Notes: generated by a model not told the origin, from the sequence alone. A DNA stretch of 64,000 bases from Natrinema sp. DC36 (GCF_020405225.1 NZ_CP084472.1:3534001-3598000); one strand, 5' to 3'. Positions 8,050 to 17,380 are shown, counted from the stretch's first letter. Program-made: numbers and translations.

Positions 8050-10218
8050 TCAGGGTGCCGGCGGCTCGCCGTCGTACGCCTCGTGGTCGCCGTAGAAGTT
8101 TCGCATCGCGAACTTGAGCTTGTCCGGGCCGATGTCGATCAGTTCCTCGCGTTCCTCGTGCGGGAAGGTTCCGTTGACGCTGTACTTGCCAAGATCCGAC
8201 TTCGCCGAGCGCGAGTAGCGCCGATCGAGCAGCGCGCGGACGCCGACCTCCTCGGGCGATCGAATGACCCGGCCGAGCGCCTGTCTGGTCTTGCGGACCG
8301 TCGGAATCTCGACGGCGTAGCGCCAGCCCGTATCGGTGCCGTCGAAGGCCACGTCGTAGGCCTCCTGAACCGCCTCGGCGCGATCGTCCAGATGCGGGTA
8401 GGGAACGCCGACGACCAGCACCGTGTTGGCGTCGTCGCCGTCGAAGCTCACCCCCTCCGCGAGGGTGCCCCACAGCGAGGTACAGAGCACCCCGTCGTCG
8501 TTCGCGACGAACTGCGTGCGGAGCGCCTCGACGGACTCGCCGGGCTCGTCCAGGTAGACCGTCCGATCGCTGCGGCGCTCGAGCCGGTCGGCGTATCGCC
8601 CTGCCTCGCCGTAGTTGGGGAAGAAGGCGAGCGTGTTGCCGGGCGTCATCCGGATGGCGTCGTGGATCGTCTCCGTCACCGTCTCCTGAACCGCGGGGTC
8701 GTCGCGATCCGAGGAGAACAGCGGCGGCGTCTCGACGGCGTACGTTCGACGGTTCTTCTCGGGGAACTGCAGCCCGTAGGCCATCGTCACCGCGTCCTCG
8801 AGGCCCAGCACGTTCTCGGTGACGTCGAACGGCTGGAGGGTCGCGCTCATCAGGACGGTCGCGTGGATCTCGTCGAACAGTTGGCCGGTCACCTGCCGCG
8901 GGAGACAGGAGTACAGTTCCGCCCGGCCGTAGACCTCGTCCGTGCCGGCGTCGCGGGTGACGGAAACGACCGGGTAGAGCCCCTGCGTCGAACTCTCCGA
9001 CATCCACGCGCTGACGAAGGCCGCGGCCCCCAGCGTCTGACACTCCGTCCGCGTGGCCGTCTCGCCCTCGCGGTAGGCCTCCTCGTACTGTTCGTCCAGT
9101 TCCTGGCCGAGTTTCATCGCGGCCTCGAGGTCGTCGTCGATTCCCCGCCCGGAGTAGCGCTGGAGGAACTCGAGCGTGAGATCGTCCTTCCGGTCCTCGT
9201 TGGCGATGGGGACGTCTTCCCAGTTCTCGCCGATCCCCTCGCGGTCGCCGAAGCCGAAGGAGTCCTCGTAGGTCTCGACGAGCGCGCGGTGAAACGCCGA
9301 GAGGACGTTGGCGGCGTCTTCCGAGCGTGGGTCGTCGGCGTCGGCCAACTCATCCAGCGCCGAGTCGAAGGTCCGCTCGGAGCAGGTCCGGGTCGCGTGC
9401 TCGCGGGCGGCGTCCTCGACGTTGTGCGCCTCGTCGAAGACGGCGATCACGTCCTCGGGGTCGCGGCCCAACCACCGGAAGAACTGCTCGCGAATGGTCG
9501 AATCCAGCAGGTGGTGGTAGTTACAGACGACCAGATCGACGCCCTCGATCCCCTCTTTCAGCAGCTCGTAGCCGCAGAACTGCTGCCCTTCGGCGTGTTC
9601 GTAAATCTCGTCGGGCGTGCGAACGTCCTCGAAGAGCCAGCCGAAGAAGTCGTCCGTATCCTCGGTCAGGTTGTTCCGGTAGTAGTCACAGACGTTCTGG
9701 TCCTCGAGATCCTCGAGTCGCTCCTCGATGTCCTCGAGTTCGTCCATGACGGCGCTGCGGGCGTCGGCCGCCGACCCGTCGCCGTCCTGGCTCTCGGCGA
9801 GCAGTTCGCGCTGCCGGCGCTCGAGTTGCTCGCGGTCGCGTTCGGCGTCGACGACGGCGCGGGTGTTGTCCCGCAGGGCCTGACACTCCTCGTAGCCGAC
9901 GTCGATGTGGCACATCGACGATTTTCCCTTGAAAACGACTGCTCGAATCTGCTCTTCGCGCGTGATCGCGCGGGCTTCGGCGACGAACTGGCGCATCTGC
10001 TGGTGGACGTTCGTCGTGATGACGACCGTCTTATCCTGCTCGCGGGCCACTTCGAGGGCCGGAACGAGCGACGAGAGGGTCTTGCCGGTCCCGCAGGCAC
10101 CCTCGAAGAGGACGTTTTGCCCCCGCCCCAGGGTGTTGTGGATGCGGTCCATCGCCTCGCGCTGATTCTCGTACGGCCGATCGTACGGGAAAAAGCGCAT
10201 GTACCCGGTCTCGGACAC
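8050..10218 (-). CDS. XPD/DinG-type superfamily 2 DNA helicase with Fe-S cluster
   Basis: 722 aa, an ATP-dependent 5'-3' DNA helicase for repair or replication. Walker A GACGTGKT is at 40-47 and DEAH at 262-265. The four Fe-S cysteines are in place (C103, C112, C177, C215), with an acidic coiled insertion between the second and third. The C-terminal half has the motif VI-like segment RQALGRVIRSPEEVG. The start is the GTG at 10218: a TATA box (10243-10250) sits 25-32 nt upstream. A Met six codons in (MRFFPYDRPYENQ) is the alternative. Confidence 0.9.
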   Translation of the reverse strand: MSETGYMRFFPYDRPYENQREAMDRIHNTLGRGQNVLFEGACGTGKTLSSLVPALEVAREQDKTVVITTNVHQQMRQFVAEARAITREEQIRAVVFKGKSSMCHIDVGYEECQALRDNTRAVVDAERDREQLERRQRELLAESQDGDGSAADARSAVMDELEDIEERLEDLEDQNVCDYYRNNLTEDTDDFFGWLFEDVRTPDEIYEHAEGQQFCGYELLKEGIEGVDLVVCNYHHLLDSTIREQFFRWLGRDPEDVIAVFDEAHNVEDAAREHATRTCSERTFDSALDELADADDPRSEDAANVLSAFHRALVETYEDSFGFGDREGIGENWEDVPIANEDRKDDLTLEFLQRYSGRGIDDDLEAAMKLGQELDEQYEEAYREGETATRTECQTLGAAAFVSAWMSESSTQGLYPVVSVTRDAGTDEVYGRAELYSCLPRQVTGQLFDEIHATVLMSATLQPFDVTENVLGLEDAVTMAYGLQFPEKNRRTYAVETPPLFSSDRDDPAVQETVTETIHDAIRMTPGNTLAFFPNYGEAGRYADRLERRSDRTVYLDEPGESVEALRTQFVANDDGVLCTSLWGTLAEGVSFDGDDANTVLVVGVPYPHLDDRAEAVQEAYDVAFDGTDTGWRYAVEIPTVRKTRQALGRVIRSPEEVGVRALLDRRYSRSAKSDLGKYSVNGTFPHEEREELIDIGPDKLKFAMRNFYGDHEAYDGEPPAP

Positions 10219-10242
10219 AGTACGTGATAGGTTCGCGCTGCG

Positions 10243-10250
10243 ATAAAAGG
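10243..10250 (-). promoter_or_regulatory. TATA box of the helicase gene
   Basis: CCTTTTAT on the minus strand, 25-32 nt before the GTG start. It supports a leaderless GTG-initiated message. Confidence 0.55.
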
Positions 10251-10369
10251 ATTCGTCTCGATTCGGTCGGCCCCTTTAAACTATTCTTGGCGACCGCGTG
10301 CAGCTCGCGCGACCACCGGCCGGCGAACGCGCGGTACAGGGACATGTGTCTCGAGTGCCTGCCTCCGGT

Positions 10370-10789
10370 ATGGCGATTCCCGGATACGATGCCAGCAGCG
10401 TCAACGACTACACGCTCGACAGTGCGGGTGCCCGCGTCGCCGTCGTCGCGGGCGTCGTTCCCGACGAGTTCGACCTCGCGAAGAGCGGCCGCGAGCCGCC
10501 GGTGGACGCGCTTGCCGATCCCGTCGATCTCGTGGCGCTCGACGAACTGAAGGCGGTCGAAGCCGTCCGAATCGCGCTCGTCTACGACCCCTCGAGACTG
10601 CCACCCGGCGCGAGTCCGACCGACGTCGCGGTCGCCGTCGAAACGGCGGACGGGTGGGAGCCACTCGAGGCGACGGTGGACTTGGAGGAGACGACGGTGA
10701 CGGCGGTGTTGAACGACCGGCCGCCGGGTTCGACGGTGGTGGCGGGCTACGACGATAGAGACGAGGCGAACGCTGAACCGACTGGATAG
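10370..10789 (+). CDS. Hypothetical protein with a surface-type beta-sandwich-like region
   Basis: 139 aa, acidic, with no signal peptide or membrane helix. Residues about 65-125 (beginning RIALVYDPSRLPPGASPTDV) resemble a repeated beta domain seen in haloarchaeal cell-surface proteins, but this protein looks cytoplasmic. A TATA-like CTTTAAAC at about 10272-10279 lies far upstream, which would leave a leader near 65 nt. Divergent from the helicase gene. No function can be assigned. Confidence 0.6.
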   Translation: MAIPGYDASSVNDYTLDSAGARVAVVAGVVPDEFDLAKSGREPPVDALADPVDLVALDELKAVEAVRIALVYDPSRLPPGASPTDVAVAVETADGWEPLEATVDLEETTVTAVLNDRPPGSTVVAGYDDRDEANAEPTG

Positions 10790-10824
10790 CGCGACCGGAA
10801 AAACGACGAGCGCTCGGGTTCCGG

Positions 10825-11769
10825 TCAGGTTTCGGGTTCGATGTAGACTTTCTGCACCTGACCGTCGTGATCCATCAGTGCGAGTTCGATCTCCGTGATG
10901 CGCTCGTTGATCGTCTCGGCGTCCAGATCGGGCTCGAACGCGACGTCGGCGGTGACGAGCAGTTCCTCGGCACCGAAGTAGACCGTCCGGAGGTCGACCA
11001 GTTCGGTCACGCCCTCCCAATCGGCGATGATCCGCCGGAGGTCATCCTCGGCGTCTTCCGAGAGGCTCTCGCCGATGATGAGTCGCTTGTTCTCCCAGGC
11101 CAGCGCGACGGCAAAGCCCATGAGCATGATCCCGATGACGAGCGCCGCGCCGGCGTCGTACATCGGATTGCCGGTGGCTCGAGCGAGGTAGATCCCGAAG
11201 AGGGCGATCCCCGCGCCGGCGAGCGCGATGGAGTCCTCGGTGAGCGCGGTCAGCGTCGTCACGTCGCTGGTCTTGCTGAACGCCTCGCGGAAGCTCGACC
11301 AGCCGTACTCGTCCATCTGGCGGCTCATTCCCTGATAAGCCTTCCAGAGCGCGTAGGACTCGAAGGCGATTGCCCCGATCAACACGGCGTAGTTGACGAA
11401 GATCGGGTCGATCTGCGTTCCGAGCAGCGTAACGTCCTCGCTGGCCCGGTGGACGCCGCCCTCCTGCAGCGCGCTGTAGCCGTGTCTGGCGCTCTCCCAG
11501 CCGGCGATACCGAAGAGCATGACGCTGACGAGCAGGCTGTAGAAGAACTGCGCTTTGCCGTGGCCGAACGGATGGGACCGATTGGCTTCCTGCGCGCCGT
11601 ACTTGATTCCGACCAGCAGGAAGATCTGGTTGCCCGTGTCCGAGATCGAGTGATACGTCTCCGATAGCATCGCGGGACTCCCGGTCAACAGATATCCGCC
11701 GAACTTCAGAATCGCGATCGCGCCGTTCGCGAACAGTGCGGCGAGCACGACGGAGGTGCTACTGGCCAT
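10825..11769 (-). CDS. Cation diffusion facilitator family transporter
   Basis: 314 aa. It exports divalent metals (Zn2+, Mn2+, Fe2+ or Co2+) by proton antiport. Metal-site motifs are visible: HSISD at 40-44 in the second helix and HPFGHGK at 66-72. About six membrane segments are followed by a cytoplasmic ferredoxin-like C-terminal domain (about 215-314). It resembles the SLC30A9/ZnT9-like branch more than the second CDF protein at 50.3 kb. A CTTTTGGG element near 11796-11803 may be its TATA region. Confidence 0.88.
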   Translation of the reverse strand: MASSTSVVLAALFANGAIAILKFGGYLLTGSPAMLSETYHSISDTGNQIFLLVGIKYGAQEANRSHPFGHGKAQFFYSLLVSVMLFGIAGWESARHGYSALQEGGVHRASEDVTLLGTQIDPIFVNYAVLIGAIAFESYALWKAYQGMSRQMDEYGWSSFREAFSKTSDVTTLTALTEDSIALAGAGIALFGIYLARATGNPMYDAGAALVIGIMLMGFAVALAWENKRLIIGESLSEDAEDDLRRIIADWEGVTELVDLRTVYFGAEELLVTADVAFEPDLDAETINERITEIELALMDHDGQVQKVYIEPET

Positions 11770-11926
11770 CGGCGACGACTACGGGAGGGTCCCCCAAAAG
11801 TGTAAGCCGTTCTAGAGCCGGTTGTTCCTCGCTACCACGTCCGGTGGCACCGTCTCTGCGCGCGATCGGGACGGTCCGATCGGTCGCATCCGAAAGGGAC
11901 CTGTCAGCGGTGACCGAAGCACGGCC

Positions 11927-12442
11927 ATGATCGCGATCCTCTCGGACACGCACAGCCGCCGCGGCCACGAACTCGAGGGCGAGGCCCTAATTGCGGCCCG
12001 CGAGGCCGATACCGTCATCCACGCCGGTGATTTTACGACCGAAACAGCCCTCGAGGCGTTCCAGAACGAGTGCGACCGGCTGTTCGCGGTTCACGGAAAC
12101 GCCGACGAGCCGGCGGTGTGTGACCGACTGCCGACGGCCCGCGTCGTCGAGGCGGGCGGCGTTCGATTCGCCGTCACGCACCGACGGGACGGCGGCGAGA
12201 CGGGGCTCGCCATGTTTGGTCGATCGAGGGGGGCCGACGTCGTCGTCTTCGGGCACAGCCACCGGCCGACGGTCGTCGAAACCGACGATCTCACCCTGTT
12301 GAACCCCGGTAGTCACGCCGATCCGCGCGGGAATCAGCCGGGGTTCGCTACCCTCGAGGAGCGCGATGACGGCGGCCTCGAGGGCTCGATTCGGGACCCG
12401 GACGGGACGGTGCTCGAGTCGCTCGAGATCCGACCGGCGTGA
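11927..12442 (+). CDS. Calcineurin-like metallophosphoesterase (YfcE/MJ0936 type)
   Basis: 171 aa. All dinuclear metal-site motifs are present in order: SDTH (6-9), HAGDF (about 31-35), HGNAD, VTHR and FGHSHRP. This branch includes small phosphodiesterases of unsettled physiological role. The ATG at 11927 begins directly with the first beta-strand (MIAILSDTH). An upstream in-frame extension of 35 codons is not conserved-looking and is discarded. Confidence 0.88.
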   Translation: MIAILSDTHSRRGHELEGEALIAAREADTVIHAGDFTTETALEAFQNECDRLFAVHGNADEPAVCDRLPTARVVEAGGVRFAVTHRRDGGETGLAMFGRSRGADVVVFGHSHRPTVVETDDLTLLNPGSHADPRGNQPGFATLEERDDGGLEGSIRDPDGTVLESLEIRPA

Positions 12443-12759
12443 CTTCTCGTGGCGATATTTAAGGCAGTAGAGGCTCTCTCACCGGCATCGATTCGTCGGA
12501 GTCGTTTCGGGTTCGGTGACAGTAGACGTGTGAATGGAACAGCGGACTCTGCTAATGACTGAGTGAAACAAAGCGTCCTGCTATCGTGGCAACACGGAAT
12601 CGCCACACCCTCCCCAGCCGATTCGCTCGTTCACTTCGTTCTCTCGCTCATCCCTCGCGTGCGTTTGAGCCGCAGTTCGCTGGCGCGAACCGCGGCACAG
12701 CACGCGCCACCGCACGTCGTTTGGTCAAGTCGAACTCGAGGGCCGCCGATCGGCCGCTC
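12443..12759. other. 317-bp intergenic region carrying repeat copy 2
   Basis: It lies between the ends of two convergent genes (phosphoesterase and ABC permease). About half is the dispersed repeat at 12576-12727; no gene is seen in the rest. Confidence 0.7.
12576..12727 (+). repeat. Dispersed intergenic repeat, copy 2
   Basis: It shares the head (TCCTGCTATCGTGGC, GGAATCGCCAC, CCCTCCCCAGCCGATTCGCT) and the tail (GGCACAGCACGCGCCACCGC) with copies at 5694-5966 and 62142-62343. It has the shortest middle section. Confidence 0.75.
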
Positions 12760-13563
12760 TCAGTCGGTCAGCCCGTAGCCGATTGTGAACAGGTAGACGT
12801 CGAGCGCCAAGACGAGGACGGTGACCGCAGTGAGCACCGCGAGCGAGACCAGCGGCGCGAAGCCGGTGTAGGGCGCGGGCAGGATGCCGACGCCGATCAG
12901 GTCCGAGTGGCCCAGCAGTCCGTACCGGACGCTGTCGACCATGTAGACCATCGGGTTCACCAGCGAGAGGCCCACCTGCCAGGCGTGGTCGAACGTCTCG
13001 AGCGAGTAGAAGACGGCGCCGAAGAACACCAGCGGCCGGAGGATGAACTGGTTCATCACGGTCAGATCGTCGAAGTCTCGAGCGACGAGGCCGCCGATGA
13101 TACCGAAGCCGGCGAACAGCGCCGTGATGACGACCATCGTGGCGACGAGATAGAGCCCGTGTTCGAAACTGATCGGGACGAACAGTCGCCCGACGGCGGC
13201 GATGATGACGCCGACGATGAGGCCGCGCACCGCGCTGGCACCGACGTAGGCGACGACCATCTCGACGTACGACAGCGGCGAGGTCAGCGTTTCGTGAATG
13301 TACTCGTTCCATCTGCCGTGAAAGATCGAGAACGAGGCGTTCTCGAAGGCGTTCGAGATCGCACCGAGGACGATGAGCCCGGGCACGATGAAGAGGATGT
13401 AGTCGAAGCCCGCGATCTTGTCGATCCGATTGCCCAGGATGACGCCGAAAACGGCGAAGTAGAGCACGTTCGTGATCGCCGGCGGCATGAACGTGTTCTT
13501 GGGCCGGCGGACGAATCGCAGAATCTCGCGCCGGAAGAGCGCGCGGAAGCCGACCGACAGCAT
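12760..13563 (-). CDS. ABC-2 type transporter permease
   Basis: 267 aa with six predicted membrane segments and the N-terminal amphipathic segment typical of ABC-2 exporters (FRALFRREILRFVRRPKN). It pairs with the ATPase encoded immediately upstream: its ATG overlaps the ATPase stop codon by 1 nt (TGATG). Systems of this type export drugs, lipids or polysaccharides; the substrate is not predictable from the sequence. Confidence 0.88.
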   Translation of the reverse strand: MLSVGFRALFRREILRFVRRPKNTFMPPAITNVLYFAVFGVILGNRIDKIAGFDYILFIVPGLIVLGAISNAFENASFSIFHGRWNEYIHETLTSPLSYVEMVVAYVGASAVRGLIVGVIIAAVGRLFVPISFEHGLYLVATMVVITALFAGFGIIGGLVARDFDDLTVMNQFILRPLVFFGAVFYSLETFDHAWQVGLSLVNPMVYMVDSVRYGLLGHSDLIGVGILPAPYTGFAPLVSLAVLTAVTVLVLALDVYLFTIGYGLTD

Positions 13564-14591
13564 CAGGCGACCCCCTCCTGTTCTCGTTCCCGATCTCGTT
13601 CGGTCTTCGACGGGTTCGCCTCGCCATCGCCGGTATCGTCGCCCCCCTCACTGGCTCCGGATCGGGTCACCGTCCGATCCTCGCTCCGGGTCAGGTCGAC
13701 GAAAATCTCCTCGAGCGAGGTTCGGGTGATCTCGAGATCGGCGATCTCGTGGCCCATCGCCTCGAGATCGTTGAGCAACTGCGGCGCGGTCGAGCCCCCG
13801 TCGTCGACGCGGACCTCGAGCAGGTCGCCGGAGACCGTCGTTTCGTGTGCGTACGCGCCGAGGTCGGGTGCGCTCGCGGGCGGTGACTCGAGGCGGACGG
13901 CGATGGTATCGGTGCCGCGCGCCTTGAGTTCGTCCGGGGTCGCGACCGTCACCTTCCGGCCCTCGTTCATGATCGCGACGCGGTCGCAGAGGCGTTCGGC
14001 CTCCTCGATGTAGTGGGTCGTCAGCAGGATCGTCGTCCCCTCCTCGTTGAGTTCGGTGACGAGTTCCCAGAGGTCGTGGCGGAGCTGGACGTCGACGCCG
14101 GCGGTCGGCTCGTCCAGGATGAGCAGGTCTGGCTCGGTGACAAGGGCTCGAGCGAGCAGGAGTCGGCGTTTCATCCCGCCGGAGAGCCAGTCGAAGCGCT
14201 CGTCGCGCTTGTCGTAAATCCCGACGCGTTTGAGAACCTCGTCGGCCCGGTCGGCGGCTTCGGCGTCCGGAACGCCGTGGTATCCCGCCTTGTGTTTCAA
14301 CACTTCTCTGATCGAGAAGAATCGGTCGACGTTGAACTCCTGCGGTGCGAGGCCGATCGCGTCGCGGGCCTCTCGGTAGTCCTCCTCGACGTCGTGGCCG
14401 AAGACGCGCGCCTCGCCGCCGGTCTTGCGGACCAGGCCGACCAGCGTGTTGATGAACGTCGTCTTGCCCGCCCCGTTGGGGCCGAGCAAGCCGAAGAACT
14501 CGCCCTCCTCGACGGTCAGCGATAGCTCCTGCAGGGCGCGCAGATCGCCGTACTCCTTCACGAGATCGACGGTCTCGATGGCCGGTGGCAT
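13563..14591 (-). CDS. ABC transporter ATP-binding protein
   Basis: 342 aa. Walker A GPNGAGKT is at about 37-44, signature LSGGMKRR near 136-143, and Walker B LLILDEPTAGVD near 155-166. A C-terminal domain of about 100 residues, with an acidic Asp/Glu/Ser-rich tail, follows the ATPase core, as in CcmA/DrrA-type exporters. The ATG at 14591 gives the usual N-terminus (MPPAIETVDLVKEYG); the long upstream open frame is only the antisense of the M50 gene. Confidence 0.92.
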   Translation of the reverse strand: MPPAIETVDLVKEYGDLRALQELSLTVEEGEFFGLLGPNGAGKTTFINTLVGLVRKTGGEARVFGHDVEEDYREARDAIGLAPQEFNVDRFFSIREVLKHKAGYHGVPDAEAADRADEVLKRVGIYDKRDERFDWLSGGMKRRLLLARALVTEPDLLILDEPTAGVDVQLRHDLWELVTELNEEGTTILLTTHYIEEAERLCDRVAIMNEGRKVTVATPDELKARGTDTIAVRLESPPASAPDLGAYAHETTVSGDLLEVRVDDGGSTAPQLLNDLEAMGHEIADLEITRTSLEEIFVDLTRSEDRTVTRSGASEGGDDTGDGEANPSKTERDREREQEGVA

Positions 14592-14671
14592 CGGTACAGC
14601 GTCAGCCCCGGCTACGGTTAAACCGTTTGTTCGGGGAACACGTCGCTCCAAAACCGGCCTGTGAACGTCCC

Positions 14672-15847
14672 TCAGTCCGCCGTCCGCGGTCGACTCGAGG
14701 GAGCGACCGCGCCGCTTTGCTGGACGATGTCGAACGCAGTCATCACGTCGGTTCGAGAGATCAGTCCGACGAGGTCGTCGTCGTCCACCACGAGCAGCCG
14801 TCCGATATCGTGCTCCCGCATTCGATCGATGGCGGTCATCGCGTCGGAATCGGGGCCGATCGTCTTCAGCTCCGTCGTCATCACGTCTTCGACGGTGTAG
14901 GCGTCGCGCTCGACCGGTTCGATCTCGCGGGCGTCGGTCAGCGTCACGAGACCGATGAGTCGCTCCCCCTCGAATGCGTTCGTATCGACGACCGGATAGC
15001 CGGTGTGGCGCTCGGTGAACATCCGCCGGATCAACTCCGCGACCGTCGTCTCGGGCTCGACGGTGTGGAGGTCGTCCGCGGGTGTCATAATGTCGCCGAC
15101 GGTGACGTCCTGGAAGGCCGCCTTCATCGTCACCTGCTGGGCCTCGCTCGAGGCGGCGATGTAGATGAAGAAGGCGACGCCGATGAGGAGGATGTTCCCC
15201 GAAAAGAGGCCGAACAGTCCCATCAGGACCGCGAACAGCTTCCCGATGCTGGCGGCCTGCTGGGTCGCCTGCGCGTACGGTTGACTGCGAGCGAGCAGCG
15301 CTCGCAGCACCCGCCCGCCGTCCATCGGGAACGCGGGGAGCATGTTGAAAAAGGCGAGCGCGACGTTCAGGACGGCGAGATAGCCCAGGACGAACCGCGC
15401 GCCGTCGAGACTTTCGGGGGTGACGACGAAGAGCGCGTAGGAGCCGACGCCGACCAGAATGCTGACGATTGGTCCGGCGACGGCGATGTTGAGTTCCTGT
15501 CGCCAGTCTTCGGGCATCTCGGAGAAGGCGGCGATGCCGCCGAACAGCCAGAGGGTGATCGACTCGATCGGAAACCCATATCGTCGAGCGGTCAGCGAGT
15601 GGCCGAGTTCGTGGAGCACGACGCCGACGAACAGGCCGATCGCTGCGGCCAGCCCGAGCAGCCACGGAAGCGGGCCGCCGGTGATGGCTCCGACGTCGAT
15701 TCCCGCCGCTAACCCGTTGTTCAGTATTCTGGCGACGGCCTCGATCTGTGCCCCGATGAGATACGCGAACAGCGGGAGCACCAACAGGAACGTCAGATCC
15801 AGTTTGATCGGGATACCGAACAGGGATCCGATCCGGAAGCTCCTCAT
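14672..15847 (-). CDS. Site-2 protease (M50 family) with C-terminal CBS pair
   Basis: 391 aa intramembrane zinc metalloprotease. HELGH is at 79-83, and the third zinc ligand is Asp176 in MLPAFPMDGGR. About six membrane helices are followed by two CBS domains (about 250-380), which may bind an adenine nucleotide and regulate cleavage. The start at 15847 is supported by a TATA box (15872-15879) 25-32 nt upstream. The substrate is unknown; such proteases typically release membrane-bound regulators. Confidence 0.9.
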   Translation of the reverse strand: MRSFRIGSLFGIPIKLDLTFLLVLPLFAYLIGAQIEAVARILNNGLAAGIDVGAITGGPLPWLLGLAAAIGLFVGVVLHELGHSLTARRYGFPIESITLWLFGGIAAFSEMPEDWRQELNIAVAGPIVSILVGVGSYALFVVTPESLDGARFVLGYLAVLNVALAFFNMLPAFPMDGGRVLRALLARSQPYAQATQQAASIGKLFAVLMGLFGLFSGNILLIGVAFFIYIAASSEAQQVTMKAAFQDVTVGDIMTPADDLHTVEPETTVAELIRRMFTERHTGYPVVDTNAFEGERLIGLVTLTDAREIEPVERDAYTVEDVMTTELKTIGPDSDAMTAIDRMREHDIGRLLVVDDDDLVGLISRTDVMTAFDIVQQSGAVAPSSRPRTAD

Positions 15848-15871
15848 GTAGAGTGGTTTTGGCGGTGGGAA

Positions 15872-15879
15872 CTTAAATA
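15872..15879 (-). promoter_or_regulatory. TATA box of the M50 protease gene
   Basis: TATTTAAG on the minus strand, 25-32 nt before the ATG; leaderless geometry. Confidence 0.6.
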
Positions 15880-16049
15880 CGCTGCCGGGGTCCGAGGTCG
15901 GACTAGCTGACGGGTCGCGCAATCGTGGTGGGAGCCCGTTACAGCAATCCGTCTTAGCTCGTTTTCCGATCGCGCTGGTTTCTCGACTTCTCTATGTGAT
16001 ATAGTCGCAATAATACCCACTAGGTAATCTATATCCTCTGCACCATAGA

Positions 16050-16056
16050 CTTATAC
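16050..16056 (+). promoter_or_regulatory. TATA box of the small winged-helix gene
   Basis: CTTATAC, 24-30 nt before the ATG at 16080. The region upstream (15950-16050) is noticeably richer in A+T. Confidence 0.55.
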
Positions 16057-16079
16057 AGGAGTTCGTGGATACTGTTAGT

Positions 16080-16313
16080 ATGCTGATGCAAGACGCGAAA
16101 TCGACCGACCGACTCAGCCCGCTCCCGACCGAACTCGACTCCGCACAGAGCAAACTCGTGTACGTCACCCTCGAGGCCACCGACGGAGCGACGACCGAAG
16201 ATCTGAGCCGACTCCTGAACATGCAGAAGCTCACCATCCTGAGCGTGCTCTCGTCGCTCTCGAGTCAGGGCCTGATCGAGGAGACCGGGTCGGCGTACGT
16301 CGTCGCGAACTGA
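16080..16313 (+). CDS. Small winged-helix (TrmB/MarR-like) protein
   Basis: 77 aa. After a short N-terminus comes one winged-helix unit: SAQSKLVYVTLEAT, TTEDLSRLLNMQKLTILSVL (helix-turn-helix) and LSSQGLIEETGSAYVV (wing). It is too short to carry a ligand domain and is probably a DNA-binding regulator. The ATG at 16080 was chosen over a GTG at 16065 because it lies at leaderless spacing from the TATA box. Divergent from the M50 protease gene, which could be a target. Confidence 0.75.
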   Translation: MLMQDAKSTDRLSPLPTELDSAQSKLVYVTLEATDGATTEDLSRLLNMQKLTILSVLSSLSSQGLIEETGSAYVVAN

Positions 16314-16475
16314 GTTCGGAAACCGCCGTTTCGACCGATCGACCGCGCCGGGGACGCCGCTCCGGTCTCGAGTCGACACCGCTGTCACCAGCCGGGACAC
16401 CGGCCGTCGGTATCGACGACCCCCGGTTCGCTCGCGGTGATCGACCGCGGCGCTGTCCGACGCGGCGCTTCGAAG

Positions 16476-16483
16476 CCTTTATC
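16476..16483 (+). promoter_or_regulatory. TATA box of rpl10e
   Basis: CCTTTATC; transcription would start near 16507 and leave a leader of about 15 nt before the ATG at 16522. Confidence 0.5.
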
Positions 16484-16521
16484 CGCCCGGTGGGCCTCCG
16501 TTTTTCTAAGTAATCACAACC

Positions 16522-17052
16522 ATGTCAGACAAGCCTGCCTCCATGTACCGGGAGATCAGTAAGCCGGCCTACACGCGCCGCGAATACATTACTGGTATCC
16601 CTGGCTCGAAGATCGCACAGCACAAGATGGGCGACGTCAAAGCGGATCCCGACGACTACCCCGTCCAGATGAGCCTCATCACGGAAGAAGAGGTCCAGCT
16701 CCGTCACGGCAGCCTCGAGGCCTCGCGCCTCTCGGCGAACCGTCACATGCTGAAAAACGCCGGCGAGAACAACTACAAGATGATCCTGCGAAAGTTCCCC
16801 CACCAGGTCATTCGGGAGAACAAGCAGGCGACGGGTGCCGGGGCGGACCGTGTCTCCGACGGGATGCGCCAGGCGTTCGGGAAGATCGTCGGCACCGCCG
16901 CCCGAATGGGCGCCGGCGAGCGTATCTTCACCATCTGGTGTGACGTCGACGACGCCGAGTTCGCCAAGGACGCGCTCCGTCGCTCCTACAACAAGATCTC
17001 GCCGCCGTGTCGCATCGTCATCGAGCGCGGCGAGGAAGAGCTTATCGCATAA
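16522..17052 (+). CDS. rpl10e: 50S ribosomal protein L10e (L16 family)
   Basis: 176 aa, the archaeal/eukaryal counterpart of bacterial uL16, at the tRNA-binding region of the large subunit. The sequence runs [40 protein letters not shown] and [19 protein letters not shown], all typical of the family. It is a monocistronic-looking gene with its own promoter; a nested palindrome starts right after its stop codon. Confidence 0.96.
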   Translation: MSDKPASMYREISKPAYTRREYITGIPGSKIAQHKMGDVKADPDDYPVQMSLITEEEVQLRHGSLEASRLSANRHMLKNAGENNYKMILRKFPHQVIRENKQATGAGADRVSDGMRQAFGKIVGTAARMGAGERIFTIWCDVDDAEFAKDALRRSYNKISPPCRIVIERGEEELIA

Positions 17053-17122
17053 CGAAATTTTACTCTGCGGTCTATCGCGGTCGCAAACCGCTGCGACCGC
17101 GATGTCCCTCGGTAAAATTTCG
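17053..17122. repeat. 70-bp nested inverted repeat after rpl10e
   Basis: Outer arms of 11 bp, CGAAATTTTAC (17053-17063) and GTAAAATTTCG (17112-17122), match perfectly. Inner arms of 12 bp, ATCGCGGTCGCA (17074-17085) and TGCGACCGCGAT (17092-17103), also match perfectly around a 6-nt loop. It begins at the base after the rpl10e stop codon. It could be a terminator/processing structure or a small insertion. Confidence 0.85.
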
Positions 17123-17350
17123 ATCAAAAGCACTCCTCCCTCCGTCCACTTCCTCCTGAGCGGCGCTTCGCGCCGCGCAGTCGATCGTTCACATCGGTCG
17201 TCGGCCCGCTCGTTCGTGCCTTCGGCACTCACTCGCGGTGAGTATCGGTGAACTGCCTGCCCTTCCCCGGGTCGTGCGTCTCTCGCATTCGCTCGAGACG
17301 CACTCCCGGCCACCGCGCGTCTTGCTCTCGAGAATCCCGTCTCGAGCACC
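17123..17350. other. Structured gene-free stretch between rpl10e and the RimK-like gene
   Basis: Contains a perfect 7-bp hairpin, GCGGCGC-TTC-GCGCCGC (17160-17176), and a C-rich stretch, CTGCCTGCCCTTCCCCGGG. It ends CCGGCCACCGCGCGTC, similar to the tail of the dispersed repeat elsewhere in the window, but the head of that repeat is missing. No gene is seen. Confidence 0.5.
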
Positions 17351-17358
17351 TTTTTACC
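17351..17358 (+). promoter_or_regulatory. TATA box of the RimK-like ligase gene
   Basis: TTTTTACC, 23-30 nt before the ATG at 17381; leaderless geometry. Confidence 0.5.
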
Positions 17359-17380
17359 TCTCTACTCCCGACTTCCGACT

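Noticed and set aside
13563-15665. 700-codon frame that would fuse an Arg-rich domain to the ABC ATPase
   Set aside because: The extra N-terminal part is antisense/out-of-frame sequence of the M50 protease gene. The ATPase has a normal start at 14591.
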